From Alistipes onderdonkii (GTDB lineage Bacteria > Bacteroidota > Bacteroidia > Bacteroidales > Rikenellaceae): a stretch of DNA of 64,000 nucleotides. Under the pieces are notes generated by a model, which saw only the letters and a list, made by a program, of their open reading frames with translations, searched no databases and had not been told where the DNA came from. The stretch covers positions 806,001 through 870,000 of the forward strand of contig NZ_CP102251.1 in assembly GCF_025145285.1 (NCBI RefSeq), in the 5' to 3' direction. The translations under genes were made by a program, and so were the position numbers. Below are positions 12,817 to 19,554 of this stretch, piece by piece. Numbering within the stretch: the first letter of the stretch is position 1; each line of letters starts with the position of its first letter.

Positions 12817-13377
12817 TTATTCTTTTTCTACTTGTGTGAAACCCAACTCCATAGGAGTTTTGCGCCCGAATATCTTCACCGATACCGTGAGTTTCTTGCG
12901 CTCGTTGTCGACGGCCTCGATGGTACCCTGGAAGCTTGAGAAAGGGCCATCGGTGACCTTGACGGTCTCGCCGACAAAGAATGGAACTTCGTTTTCCTCC
13001 TCCATGGCATTCATCTCGTCGACGCGGCCGAGGATTCGCGCCACCTCCTGCGGACGCAGGGGCGTGGCATTCATCTTGCGGCTGTCCTCCTTGGTATCGC
13101 CGAGGAAACCCAGCACATTGGGAGTATTACGAATTATAATCGGAATCTGACCTACGAACGCGGCTTCCACCAACACATAGCCCGGATATGAAACCTTCTC
13201 CTTGGAGACTTTCTTTCCGTTGCGGATGGTATAGACCTTTTCGGTGGGAATCAGTACCTGAGATATGTAATCCTCTAGGTGGTTGTGGCGAATCTCGGCT
13301 TCGATGTACTCTTTGACCTTGTTCTCCTTACCGCCGATGGCACGGACGACATACCACTGTTTTTTAATCTCGCTCAT
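12817..13377 (-). CDS. nusG: Transcription termination/antitermination factor NusG
   Basis: A 186-aa factor that binds RNA polymerase, raises processivity and links it to the ribosome or Rho. The NGN domain starts KKQWYVVRAIGGKENKV, and the KOW domain begins VGETVKVTDGPFSSFQGTIE. The ATG at 13377 (MSEIKKQWYVV) is chosen because family homology begins there; the open frame extends upstream only through unrelated sequence that overlaps secE. The gap from secE is 14 nt. Confidence 0.96.
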   Translation of the reverse strand: MSEIKKQWYVVRAIGGKENKVKEYIEAEIRHNHLEDYISQVLIPTEKVYTIRNGKKVSKEKVSYPGYVLVEAAFVGQIPIIIRNTPNVLGFLGDTKEDSRKMNATPLRPQEVARILGRVDEMNAMEEENEVPFFVGETVKVTDGPFSSFQGTIEAVDNERKKLTVSVKIFGRKTPMELGFTQVEKE

Positions 13378-13391
13378 CGTTTCAGCAACAA

Positions 13392-13589
13392 TTAACGGCC
13401 AAAACCACCCAGTACCTTGTAAATCACAGCCATCAGGTTCTCGAACGACAAGTCCATCGCCAATACGACGACAGCGAAGATGACCGAAGCCACCATCACG
13501 ACGATCGTAGAGTTCTGGAGCTGCGGGAACGTAGGCCACGTCACCTTGTTTACAAGCTCGTTGTAGGATTCTTTAACGTAATTGAACAT
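13392..13589 (-). CDS. secE: Preprotein translocase subunit SecE
   Basis: A 65-aa single-span SecE of the short bacterial type, stabilising SecY in the inner membrane. It has the amphipathic helix (YVKESYNELVNKVTWPTFPQ, with the family hallmark KVTWPT) followed by one transmembrane segment of about 20 residues (STIVVMVASVIFAVVVLAMD). The ATG at 13589 (MFNYVKES) is chosen. An upstream in-frame ATG would run into the tRNA-Trp gene. Confidence 0.95.
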   Translation of the reverse strand: MFNYVKESYNELVNKVTWPTFPQLQNSTIVVMVASVIFAVVVLAMDLSFENLMAVIYKVLGGFGR

Positions 13590-13610
13590 ATCTTCTTCTT
13601 TTACTTTTGG

Positions 13611-13681
13611 CAGGAGCAGAGAGATTCGAACTCCCATCAACGGTTTTGGAGACCGCTATTCTACCCTTGAACTATGCTCCT
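13611..13681 (-). tRNA. tRNA-Trp (anticodon CCA)
   Basis: Acceptor AGGAGCA pairs with TGCTCCT, and the D and T arms (loop TTCGAAT) are normal. The anticodon loop CTCCAAA gives CCA. It lies 22 nt upstream of secE, so it is cut from the secE-nusG transcript. CCA is not encoded. Confidence 0.95.
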
Positions 13682-13714
13682 AAAAGCGGGAAGCGGTGCG
13701 GAACACCGCTTCCC
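13682..13714 (-). terminator. Terminator-like hairpin between tuf and tRNA-Trp
   Basis: On the minus strand GGGAAGCGGTG pairs perfectly with CACCGCTTCCC (11 bp, 5-nt loop) and is followed by GCTTTT. It starts 15 nt after the tuf stop and ends right before tRNA-Trp. The short T tail suggests partial termination that lowers secE-rpoC expression relative to tuf, or an RNA-processing site. Confidence 0.7.
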
Positions 13715-13728
13715 TATGGTTGTGAAAA

Positions 13729-14916
13729 TTATTTCACGATCTTCAGGATCTGACCGGCACCTACCGTACGGCCACCCTCGCGGATTGCGAAACGCAGACC
13801 TTCGTTGATAGCTACGGGGTAGATCAGTTTCACGGTGATGGTTACGTGGTCACCCGGCATAACCATGTCAACGCCTGCGGGCAGATGAACCTCGCCCGTT
13901 ACGTCCATCGTACGCAGATAGAACTGGGGACGATAGTTGTTGTGGAACGGAGTGTGACGGCCACCTTCCTCTTTCTTCAGGATGTAGACCTCAGCCTCGA
14001 ACTCGGTGTGCGGAGTGATCGAACCCGGTTTGGCAACGACCATGCCGCGCTTAACCTCCTTCTTGTCGATACCGCGGAGCAGCAGACCTACGTTGTCGCC
14101 GGCCTCACCCTCGTCGAGCAGCTTGCGGAACATCTCGACACCGGTGCAGGTCGAAGTCAGGGTCTTCTCCTCGAGACCTACGATCTCAACGGGATCACCC
14201 ACGTGGATGATACCGGTCTCGATACGGCCCGTTACGACGGTACCACGGCCGGTGATCGAGAATACGTCCTCGACAGGCATCAGGAACGGCTTCTCGTTCT
14301 CACGCTGCGGGATCGGAATATAGGTGTCGACAGCATCCATGAGCTCCATGATCTTGTCCTCCCACTGCGGCTCGCCGTTCAGGCCGCCGAGTGCGGAACC
14401 ACGGATAACGGGCGCGTTGTCACCGTCGTACTCGTATTTCGAAAGCAGGTCGCGAACCTCCATCTCGACCAGGTCGAGCATTTCGGGATCGTCGACCATG
14501 TCGCACTTGTTCAGGAAAACTACAATACGCGGCACGTTCACCTGACGGGCGAGCAGCACGTGCTCGTTGGTCTGGGGCATCGGGCCGTCCGTTGCAGCGA
14601 CTACCAGGATGGCACCGTCCATCTGGGCGGCACCCGTAACCATGTTCTTCACATAGTCGGCGTGACCCGGGCAGTCCACGTGAGCATAGTGACGGTTAGC
14701 CGTCTGGTACTCGACGTGCGAGGTGTTGATCGTGATACCACGCTCTTTCTCCTCGGGAGCGTTGTCGATGGAGTCGAACGAGCGGAGCTCCGACAGACCT
14801 TTCTTTGCCAGAACGGTCGTGATTGCGGCGGTAAGAGTGGTCTTACCGTGGTCAACGTGTCCGATGGTACCGATGTTCACATGCGGTTTCGAACGGTCGA
14901 ATTTTTCTTTTGCCAT
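13729..14916 (-). CDS. tuf: Elongation factor Tu
   Basis: The 395-aa GTPase that delivers aminoacyl-tRNA to the ribosome. The G1 motif GHVDHGKT is near residues 19-26, followed by the switch region RGITINTSHVEY, DCPGHADY (G3) and NKCDMVDD (G4). Domains 2 and 3 are complete and end GGRTVGAGQILKI. Its place between tRNA-Gly and tRNA-Trp mirrors the thrU-tyrU-glyT-thrT-tufB order of E. coli. The leader (14917-15048) is AT-rich next to the start and holds no gene. Confidence 0.98.
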   Translation of the reverse strand: MAKEKFDRSKPHVNIGTIGHVDHGKTTLTAAITTVLAKKGLSELRSFDSIDNAPEEKERGITINTSHVEYQTANRHYAHVDCPGHADYVKNMVTGAAQMDGAILVVAATDGPMPQTNEHVLLARQVNVPRIVVFLNKCDMVDDPEMLDLVEMEVRDLLSKYEYDGDNAPVIRGSALGGLNGEPQWEDKIMELMDAVDTYIPIPQRENEKPFLMPVEDVFSITGRGTVVTGRIETGIIHVGDPVEIVGLEEKTLTSTCTGVEMFRKLLDEGEAGDNVGLLLRGIDKKEVKRGMVVAKPGSITPHTEFEAEVYILKKEEGGRHTPFHNNYRPQFYLRTMDVTGEVHLPAGVDMVMPGDHVTITVKLIYPVAINEGLRFAIREGGRTVGAGQILKIVK

Positions 14917-15048
14917 AGTATTAAGTATTTAAAGTATTGTTAAAAATTGCTTTAAAGTTTTAAAATTCATTTCGCAGAACAAGCGGGCGACACAAACGTC
15001 CCCGCTACGCCGGCTGGGGTCATCCGTATCACACGCGTCTGCGTCTGG

Positions 15049-15121
15049 AGCGGAAGACGAGGCTCAAACTCGCGACCCTCAGCTTGGAAGGCTGATGCTC
15101 TATCAACTGAGCTACTTCCGC
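15049..15121 (-). tRNA. tRNA-Gly (anticodon TCC)
   Basis: Acceptor GCGGAAG pairs with CTTCCGC, and anticodon loop CTTCCAA gives TCC. The T loop is TTTGAGC-like (GAGTTTGAGCC), slightly off the TTC consensus. Directly after the discriminator the DNA reads CCA (15048-15046), so the CCA end may be encoded or matched by chance. Confidence 0.93.
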
Positions 15122-15215
15122 AAAAATATACCGTATCAGAGTCAGCCCTCTCCCTCCGCGATGCCCGCAGGCGGACACCACTGGAAATCTTGCAACTCCA
15201 ACCGGCACTTTTTAG

Positions 15216-15298
15216 TGGGAAGTGATGGATTCGAACCACCGAAGGCGTACGCCAGCAGATTTACAGTCTGCCCCATTTGGCCACTCTGGTAACTTCCC
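15216..15298 (-). tRNA. tRNA-Tyr (anticodon GTA)
   Basis: Acceptor GGGAAGT pairs with ACTTCCC. The anticodon loop contains GTA, and a long class II variable arm (about 15 nt) precedes a normal TTCGAAT T loop. The long arm and GTA together fix the identity as Tyr. Confidence 0.95.
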
Positions 15299-15415
15299 AA
15301 ATTGTCTGCCCCGAACGGACGGATCCCGCATTGCGCCGAATCCCCTCTGAGGCTTTCGTCCTGCCGCTGCCCGGTTTGTGCGGGGATTTCTCCCCTCCCT
15401 CGCGTCGGCTTTCCG

Positions 15416-15489
15416 AGCCGATGGAGGGATTCGAACCCCCGACCAGCTGATTACAAATCAGCTGCTCTGGCCAACTGAGCTACATCGGC
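15416..15489 (-). tRNA. tRNA-Thr (anticodon TGT)
   Basis: Acceptor GCCGATG pairs with CATCGGC, the anticodon stem AGCTGAT/ATCAGCT holds TGT, and the T loop is TTCGAAT. It is the first gene of the tRNA-tuf transcript, lying 22 nt after the promoter -7 box. Confidence 0.95.
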
Positions 15490-15510
15490 AAAATCAACCG
15501 TTTTGGATTG

Positions 15511-15542
15511 CAAAAGTAGGCATAAAAAATTTACCAGCCAAA
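15511..15542 (-). promoter_or_regulatory. Promoter of the tRNA-Thr/tuf operon
   Basis: On the minus strand TTTG (15542-15539) is followed after exactly 20 nt by TACTTTTG (15518-15511), an excellent match to the Bacteroidetes consensus TTTG-N19-21-TAnnTTTG. Transcription would start just before tRNA-Thr and could run about 13 kb to the rpoC terminator. The gene-free stretch 15543-15820 also holds another minus-strand TATCTTTG at 15633-15626, without a -33 box. Confidence 0.8.
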
Positions 15543-15820
15543 TAAATCCCGATAAATTTTCTACTTTTTTACTCTTCTCAAAGAACGTCATTCAGCCGCC
15601 ATTATTTCAGGGGTGAAATCGGGTGCAAAGATAGGAAAAGTTTTATATTTTACAACAGCTTATCCGAAAAATATCACCCCGGCGGCCGAAGGTTGCCACC
15701 GTCCCGCCCGGAAAGGCACCGTCCCGCACCACAAGCCCTGGCCAAAAGCCGCCACACCTATTTATAATAATAGAAATCACGGAAAATTCGTTATCTTTGG
15801 CCCGACAAACACAGTATGCC

Positions 15821-16345
15821 ATGAACGCGACACCCCTGCCCGACGGCTTCGGGTTACGCCCGCTCCGTGCGGACGACACCCCGGACATCTTCACGGCCAT
15901 AGACACGCAGCGCGAACACCTCGGGCGCTGGCTCCCGTTCGTAGCCGCGACGCACCGCGTGGAACAGACCCGCGAAGTGGTCGCCGCCATGCTGGCCGAC
16001 CCGGCCAACCCGGTCTTCACGCTGCGTGTCGGGGATGCCTTCGCGGGGCTTATCGGGTTCAAATCGGCGGACAGTCGCACCCGCACCATCGAGATCGGCT
16101 ACTGGCTTCGCTCCGAATACCAGGGACGGGGACTCATGACCGCAGCTGCAGAAGCGCTCTGCCGCATGGCCTTCGGGCAAATGGGCATGGAGAATGTCGA
16201 AATCAAATGCGCCGCAGGCAACCTGCGGAGCAACCGGATCCCGCTGCGCCTCGGCTTTCGGCTCGACCGCATCGAAGTACGCGGCGAGCAGCTCGCCGAC
16301 GGGGAATTCACCGACCTCAACGTATACCGGCTGCCGCGCCCCTGA
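15821..16345 (+). CDS. GNAT family N-acetyltransferase (RimJ/RimL-like)
   Basis: A 174-aa protein of the GCN5-related acetyltransferase superfamily, subgroup RimL/RimJ, which acetylates protein N-termini or small molecules with acetyl-CoA. It has the N-terminal GLRPLRADDTPDIFTAI, the central IEIGYWLRSEYQGRGLMTAA (acetyl-CoA pyrophosphate loop Q-G-R-G), and NLRSNRIPLRLGFRL at the end. The start is set at the ATG at 15821: the in-frame TTG at 15797 lies inside a TATCTTTG promoter box (15792-15799). The substrate cannot be told. The 104 nt after it (16346-16449) show only short GC hairpins. Confidence 0.88.
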   Translation: MNATPLPDGFGLRPLRADDTPDIFTAIDTQREHLGRWLPFVAATHRVEQTREVVAAMLADPANPVFTLRVGDAFAGLIGFKSADSRTRTIEIGYWLRSEYQGRGLMTAAAEALCRMAFGQMGMENVEIKCAAGNLRSNRIPLRLGFRLDRIEVRGEQLADGEFTDLNVYRLPRP

Positions 16346-16449
16346 AACAAAAAACCGGGAAGGCGTTCCCTCCCTGTTCCAACTCCCGACAACAAACCCA
16401 CGCTGCCGGCACAGCCTCGTCCCAGTCCGGGCCGGGACGACCGACAGGG

Positions 16450-17355
16450 CTACCCCTCCTTGATCGAAGCGATCAGCTGGGCGGGCGTCGCCTGCAGGTA
16501 ATTCTTGCAGAAACGGCTGAACTGCGTATAGTGACGGAACCCGTACTTATTCATCAGCGCCTTCGTACTGTCTTCGCCGTCGCGTATGTCCGCGAAAATC
16601 TTGAGTGCCTTCTGGCGCATCATCCAATGGTAAACGCTGTCATTGAAATGTTCGGCAAAACGACGTTTGAACACCGAAAGGCTCATGCCCGCAAGGGCAG
16701 CCAACTCGGCTACACCCTGTGCCTTGTCGTAGTTGTTGCACACGAAGACACGGAAATTGTCCTGCGGCTGAATCATCGACTGGAAGAAATAGGCATGTTC
16801 GGTCGGCGTATAAAGCACCTTGATCATCATGAAAAGCTCCGTAGCCTTCATCTTGTGGTAGCGGGAGCAACCGCTCATCTCCGGGATCATGAAAAGCCCT
16901 TCGAGCAACCGCTCGATCGACGGATGCATCGCCAGCTTGGGCACGTCCTCATTGGGAATGACCGTATCATAGGGCATCACCTTGTCGAAAATGTCCTGTT
17001 CGCAGAATTCGATCCTGTGGATCAGCGACAGCACGACAATATTCGCCTCGTCCTGGGCCGTCGCAACGAACCTTTCGCCGCGTGCCAGGCACACGTACTG
17101 CCTCGAAGTCACCAGGCGCACCGTTTCGCCATGCTCTATCATGAGCGACCCCGACATGACGAAAAGGATACGCACCATACGGTCGGCTGGGAAGGTCACG
17201 CCCTCGCCGGGTGTGAGGGTCATCTGTACAAAACGGCAATAATTCGAATCGCCGATACGGCGGAACGGCGCAGGAAACGTGGGACAACTACTACAATCCG
17301 CAGGACAATTCTCCTTTAATGCCAGCTCCACAAACTGCGGTTTGGTCTGATCCAT
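16450..17355 (-). CDS. AraC-family transcriptional regulator with N-terminal Cys cluster
   Basis: A 301-aa DNA-binding regulator. The C-terminal AraC double helix-turn-helix spans about residues 205-298 (AALAGMSLSVFKRRFAEHF and YGFRHYTQFSRFCKNYLQATP). The N-terminal part looks like a small cupin-type sensor (LTPGEGVTFPADRM ... LFVMSGSLMIEHGE). Residues 17-24 contain a C-x3-C-x2-C cluster (ENCPADCSSC), unusual in AraC proteins and perhaps a metal or redox contact. The neighbours do not show a clear target. The gene has its own promoter just upstream. Confidence 0.85.
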   Translation of the reverse strand: MDQTKPQFVELALKENCPADCSSCPTFPAPFRRIGDSNYCRFVQMTLTPGEGVTFPADRMVRILFVMSGSLMIEHGETVRLVTSRQYVCLARGERFVATAQDEANIVVLSLIHRIEFCEQDIFDKVMPYDTVIPNEDVPKLAMHPSIERLLEGLFMIPEMSGCSRYHKMKATELFMMIKVLYTPTEHAYFFQSMIQPQDNFRVFVCNNYDKAQGVAELAALAGMSLSVFKRRFAEHFNDSVYHWMMRQKALKIFADIRDGEDSTKALMNKYGFRHYTQFSRFCKNYLQATPAQLIASIKEG

Positions 17356-17379
17356 ATATTCGATGATAATTTAATTGTC

Positions 17380-17410
17380 CAAAGTTACACAAAAAATCAT
17401 AACCGACAAA
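17380..17410 (-). promoter_or_regulatory. Promoter of the AraC regulator gene
   Basis: On the minus strand TTTG (17410-17407), a 19-nt spacer and TAACTTTG (17387-17380) match the Bacteroidetes consensus. The -7 box lies 24 nt before the ATG at 17355. Confidence 0.75.
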
Positions 17411-17683
17411 AAACAAACACTTTCGTCCACCCTTTTTGCATACAAAAAAACATCCCGTTACCGTAAAATCCTCCTTCTGGGGCATAGGGCGCCGGGGCTT
17501 CTCGCCTTCAGAAAAGCGTGCAATGACCTATATAAAAGCATATTAACTCAAAAATCGCACTTTTCTAAGGCTGATATCCGGGTGGCCATAAACGGTCGTT
17601 CATCGCATTTTCACACAAAACAGTCCGAATTTCGGAAAAACCTCTGCCTCTATGCAGGAAAACCGGGCCCTCCCGACCGGAAG
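17411..17683 (+). other. Gene-free spacer
   Basis: Between the AraC promoter and the terminator of the next minus-strand gene I see no credible gene. The open frames here lack signal, motifs and start context. AT-rich patches (17530-17560) show no complete promoter. Confidence 0.5.
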
Positions 17684-17719
17684 GAAAAAGGAGGCGCCAC
17701 AATAAATTGCGACGCCTCC
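17684..17719 (-). terminator. Terminator of the coiled-coil lipoprotein gene
   Basis: On the minus strand GGAGGCGTCGC pairs with GTGGCGCCTCC (one mismatch) around an AT-rich loop and is followed by TTTTT. Confidence 0.75.
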
Positions 17720-17756
17720 CGGGCTTTGCATAGCCGGCAAACGCCGGCAGCAGCCA

Positions 17757-18620
17757 TTACTTATAGCTTATAATCAGTATTTTCGACGACTCCCAGAAAC
17801 GTACGGGATCGGTAATGAGCAATTTAGTGACGATCTTATCCTTCTCGCCGCCGGTAACCAGCCGGTAGGAATCCTCGGGCTGCGCCGTGACGACGGTCAC
17901 CTTTTTCCGACCCACGGGAATCTCCGACAGCAACCGCGAATCGGCCTTCGTAAAACTCTCCAGGTTACTGGTGTTGTTCACCGTCAGCGTTCGCCCGATA
18001 AAGCCCTGCTTGTCGATGATCTGCGCCTCGCGGAGTTCTTTTTCGGCACCGACGATGTAATAGACCGTGTGGAGCTGGTTCTCCAGCTCGACTTTTTCGG
18101 TATTCAGGGTTTCCGCCCGGGCATTCTGCTCGGCGACCTGCTCGGTCAGAGTCTCCACTTCGACACCCATCTTGTTCAGGCTCTCCCGCAGACGGGCGAT
18201 TTCGTCCTTCTTCTCGGCAAGCTGCGCATTCATATCCCCGATCATTTTCTCCAGTCCGTCGATACGCAGGTTAGCCTTGCGCAGCTGGGCCGCAGCACGC
18301 TGCAACGAGGCGATCTTGTCCTTGTTCTCCTGCAACAGGCGGTCGATCGCCGCAATATCGTTGTTGATCTCCTCGATGGGACGGCGGCCGCCTTCGCTAC
18401 CGCCCGCCACAGAAATCAGGTTTTCACGGGTCTTTATCAGCATCAGGTTCTCAGAAATCGTATTGATGTCCTCGAAAACGGCATTTATCAGCGAATCTTT
18501 GGCGCTGACGACCGAAACGAGCGAGTCCCGCTGGTCTTCGACCCTGACGACCGTCCCTTTGCTCACGCAGGATGCGAGGGCGAATGCCGCACCCAGCGCC
18601 ATGACCGTAACGTACTTCAT
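17757..18620 (-). CDS. Coiled-coil lipoprotein of unknown function
   Basis: A 287-aa exported protein. The start MKYVTVMALGAAFALASC is a lipoprotein signal with Cys 18 as the probable lipidated residue, followed by VSKGT. Residues about 80-180 form a long heptad-rich coiled coil (IDRLLQENKDKIASLQRAA, LEKMIGDMNAQLAEKKDEI). The C-terminal 100 residues form a compact domain (YYIVGAEKELREAQIIDKQGF ... VTVVTAQPEDSYRL) of a kind common in Bacteroidales. The shape suggests a cell-envelope spacer or scaffold. I cannot name a function. Confidence 0.75.
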   Translation of the reverse strand: MKYVTVMALGAAFALASCVSKGTVVRVEDQRDSLVSVVSAKDSLINAVFEDINTISENLMLIKTRENLISVAGGSEGGRRPIEEINNDIAAIDRLLQENKDKIASLQRAAAQLRKANLRIDGLEKMIGDMNAQLAEKKDEIARLRESLNKMGVEVETLTEQVAEQNARAETLNTEKVELENQLHTVYYIVGAEKELREAQIIDKQGFIGRTLTVNNTSNLESFTKADSRLLSEIPVGRKKVTVVTAQPEDSYRLVTGGEKDKIVTKLLITDPVRFWESSKILIISYK

Positions 18621-18660
18621 AACTTTCTAAAATTTAAGTTATTGTTTGCTTTTCGGGAGG

Positions 18661-18668
18661 CAAATATA
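18661..18668 (-). promoter_or_regulatory. -7 box for the coiled-coil lipoprotein gene
   Basis: TATATTTG on the minus strand, 40 nt before the start. A TTTG at 18694-18691 lies 22 nt further upstream, slightly more than the preferred spacing. Confidence 0.6.
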
Positions 18669-18765
18669 AATATAAAAACGATACCCTGTTCAAAAATCTT
18701 CCCGGCACCCGGAAAATCAGCATTATCCGTGCCGGAGCATCCCGGCACAAAGGGCTCGGCAACGG

Positions 18766-18800
18766 CAAAAACAAAGGCCGCACCTTCCGGTACGGCCTTT
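18766..18800 (-). terminator. Terminator of the L31 gene
   Basis: AAAGGCCGTACC pairs with GGTGCGGCCTTT on the minus strand (one G-T pair) and is followed by GTTTTTG. It lies 20 nt after the rpmE2 stop. Confidence 0.85.
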
Positions 18801-18820
18801 ATCTTGCAGGGAGGGAAGTC

Positions 18821-19087
18821 TTACTTCGCGCCCTTCTTATCGTAGCGTTTTGCGTAACGGCTCATAAACTTATCGACGCGACCAGCGGTGTCAACCAACT
18901 TCATCTTACCGGTGTAGAACGGGTGCGAGGTGTTGGAAATTTCCATCTTATACACGGGATAGGTTTCGCCGTTCACTTCGATGGTTTCTTTTGTCGAAAC
19001 GGCGGACCGACACAAAAACACGACGTCGTTGGACATGTCCTTGAACGCCACTAAACGATAATTCTCCGGATGAATACCCTTTTTCAT
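18821..19087 (-). CDS. rpmE2: 50S ribosomal protein L31 type B
   Basis: An 88-aa ribosomal protein of the zinc-free (C-) type. It begins MKKGIHPENYRLVAFKDMS and contains SNTSHPFYTGK and GRVDKFMSRY, typical of type B L31. There is only one cysteine, so the CxxC zinc ribbon of type A is absent. In many bacteria this paralogue serves when zinc is short; here it may be the only L31. It is monocistronic with its own terminator. Confidence 0.95.
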   Translation of the reverse strand: MKKGIHPENYRLVAFKDMSNDVVFLCRSAVSTKETIEVNGETYPVYKMEISNTSHPFYTGKMKLVDTAGRVDKFMSRYAKRYDKKGAK

Positions 19088-19124
19088 TTCGCTGTTTTTG
19101 TTTTTAATTGATGCTTAAGCGGGA

Positions 19125-19132
19125 CAAAGGTA
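19125..19132 (-). promoter_or_regulatory. -7 box of the rpmE2 promoter
   Basis: TACCTTTG on the minus strand, 37 nt upstream of the rpmE2 ATG. No TTTG sits at the usual distance. Confidence 0.55.
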
Positions 19133-19283
19133 CTAATTTATTTCCAACAAACAACATCCCGCTCATATTTTTTTACGGGATCCGAGCAACCGGACACTGC
19201 CACCCGGCCGGAATCGGACACAGGGCGCATCATTTTTTTCGCACACGGCGCCCCGAATGGTTGCGCAATCTGAATTGTTTTTT

Positions 19284-19291
19284 TATCTTTG
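19284..19291 (+). promoter_or_regulatory. -7 box upstream of the CAT-anticodon tRNA
   Basis: TATCTTTG on the plus strand, 29 nt before the tRNA. The -33 region is only GTTG-like. Confidence 0.55.
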
Positions 19292-19320
19292 CAACGCAAA
19301 AAGCGCTCATGCGCCATGCA

Positions 19321-19394
19321 GGACCCATAGCTCAGTCGGTTAGAGCAGCGGACTCATAATCCGAAGGTCGTGGGATCATGCCCCTCTGGGTCCA
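19321..19394 (+). tRNA. tRNA with CAT anticodon (Met or Ile2), unusual T loop
   Basis: The acceptor arm GGACCCA/TGGGTCC, D arm GCTC/GAGC and anticodon loop CTCATAA (CAT) fold well, so this is an elongator Met or lysidine-type Ile tRNA; the sequence alone does not decide which. It is not the initiator, because the first pair is normal. The T loop reads ATCATGC instead of the TTCRANY consensus, and there are apparent mismatches at 27-43 (G-A) and 50-64 (T-T). A promoter box and a strong terminator flank it, which argues that it is expressed. Confidence 0.85.
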
Positions 19395-19395
19395 C

Positions 19396-19443
19396 GACGA
19401 AGGCGGGAGGTTGCGAACATCGCAGCCTCCCGCCTTCGTTTGT
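19396..19443. terminator. Bidirectional terminator between the tRNA and acyl-CoA synthetase genes
   Basis: ACGAAGGCGGGAGG pairs with CCTCCCGCCTTCGT (14 bp), with an inner GCGA/TCGC pairing, followed by TTTG on the plus strand. It lies directly after the tRNA. The convergent gene ends at 19555. The remaining gap holds no gene. Confidence 0.8.
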
Positions 19444-19554
19444 TCATCCGGCCGCATCGCTCTCTGCCGGCGCCGTATCGTCCCTCCCCGGCAAAAACTC
19501 CCGCACAGGGCGGTATGCGGAGCAGGGACATAGCTACCGCCCGGGCGGCGCGGG

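Noticed and set aside
13590..13640. Longer SecE start upstream
   Set aside because: It would overlap tRNA-Trp; family homology begins at the ATG at 13589.
17375..17773. Plus-strand open frame between the AraC and lipoprotein genes
   Set aside because: It covers the AraC promoter and a terminator of the opposite strand, with no motif.
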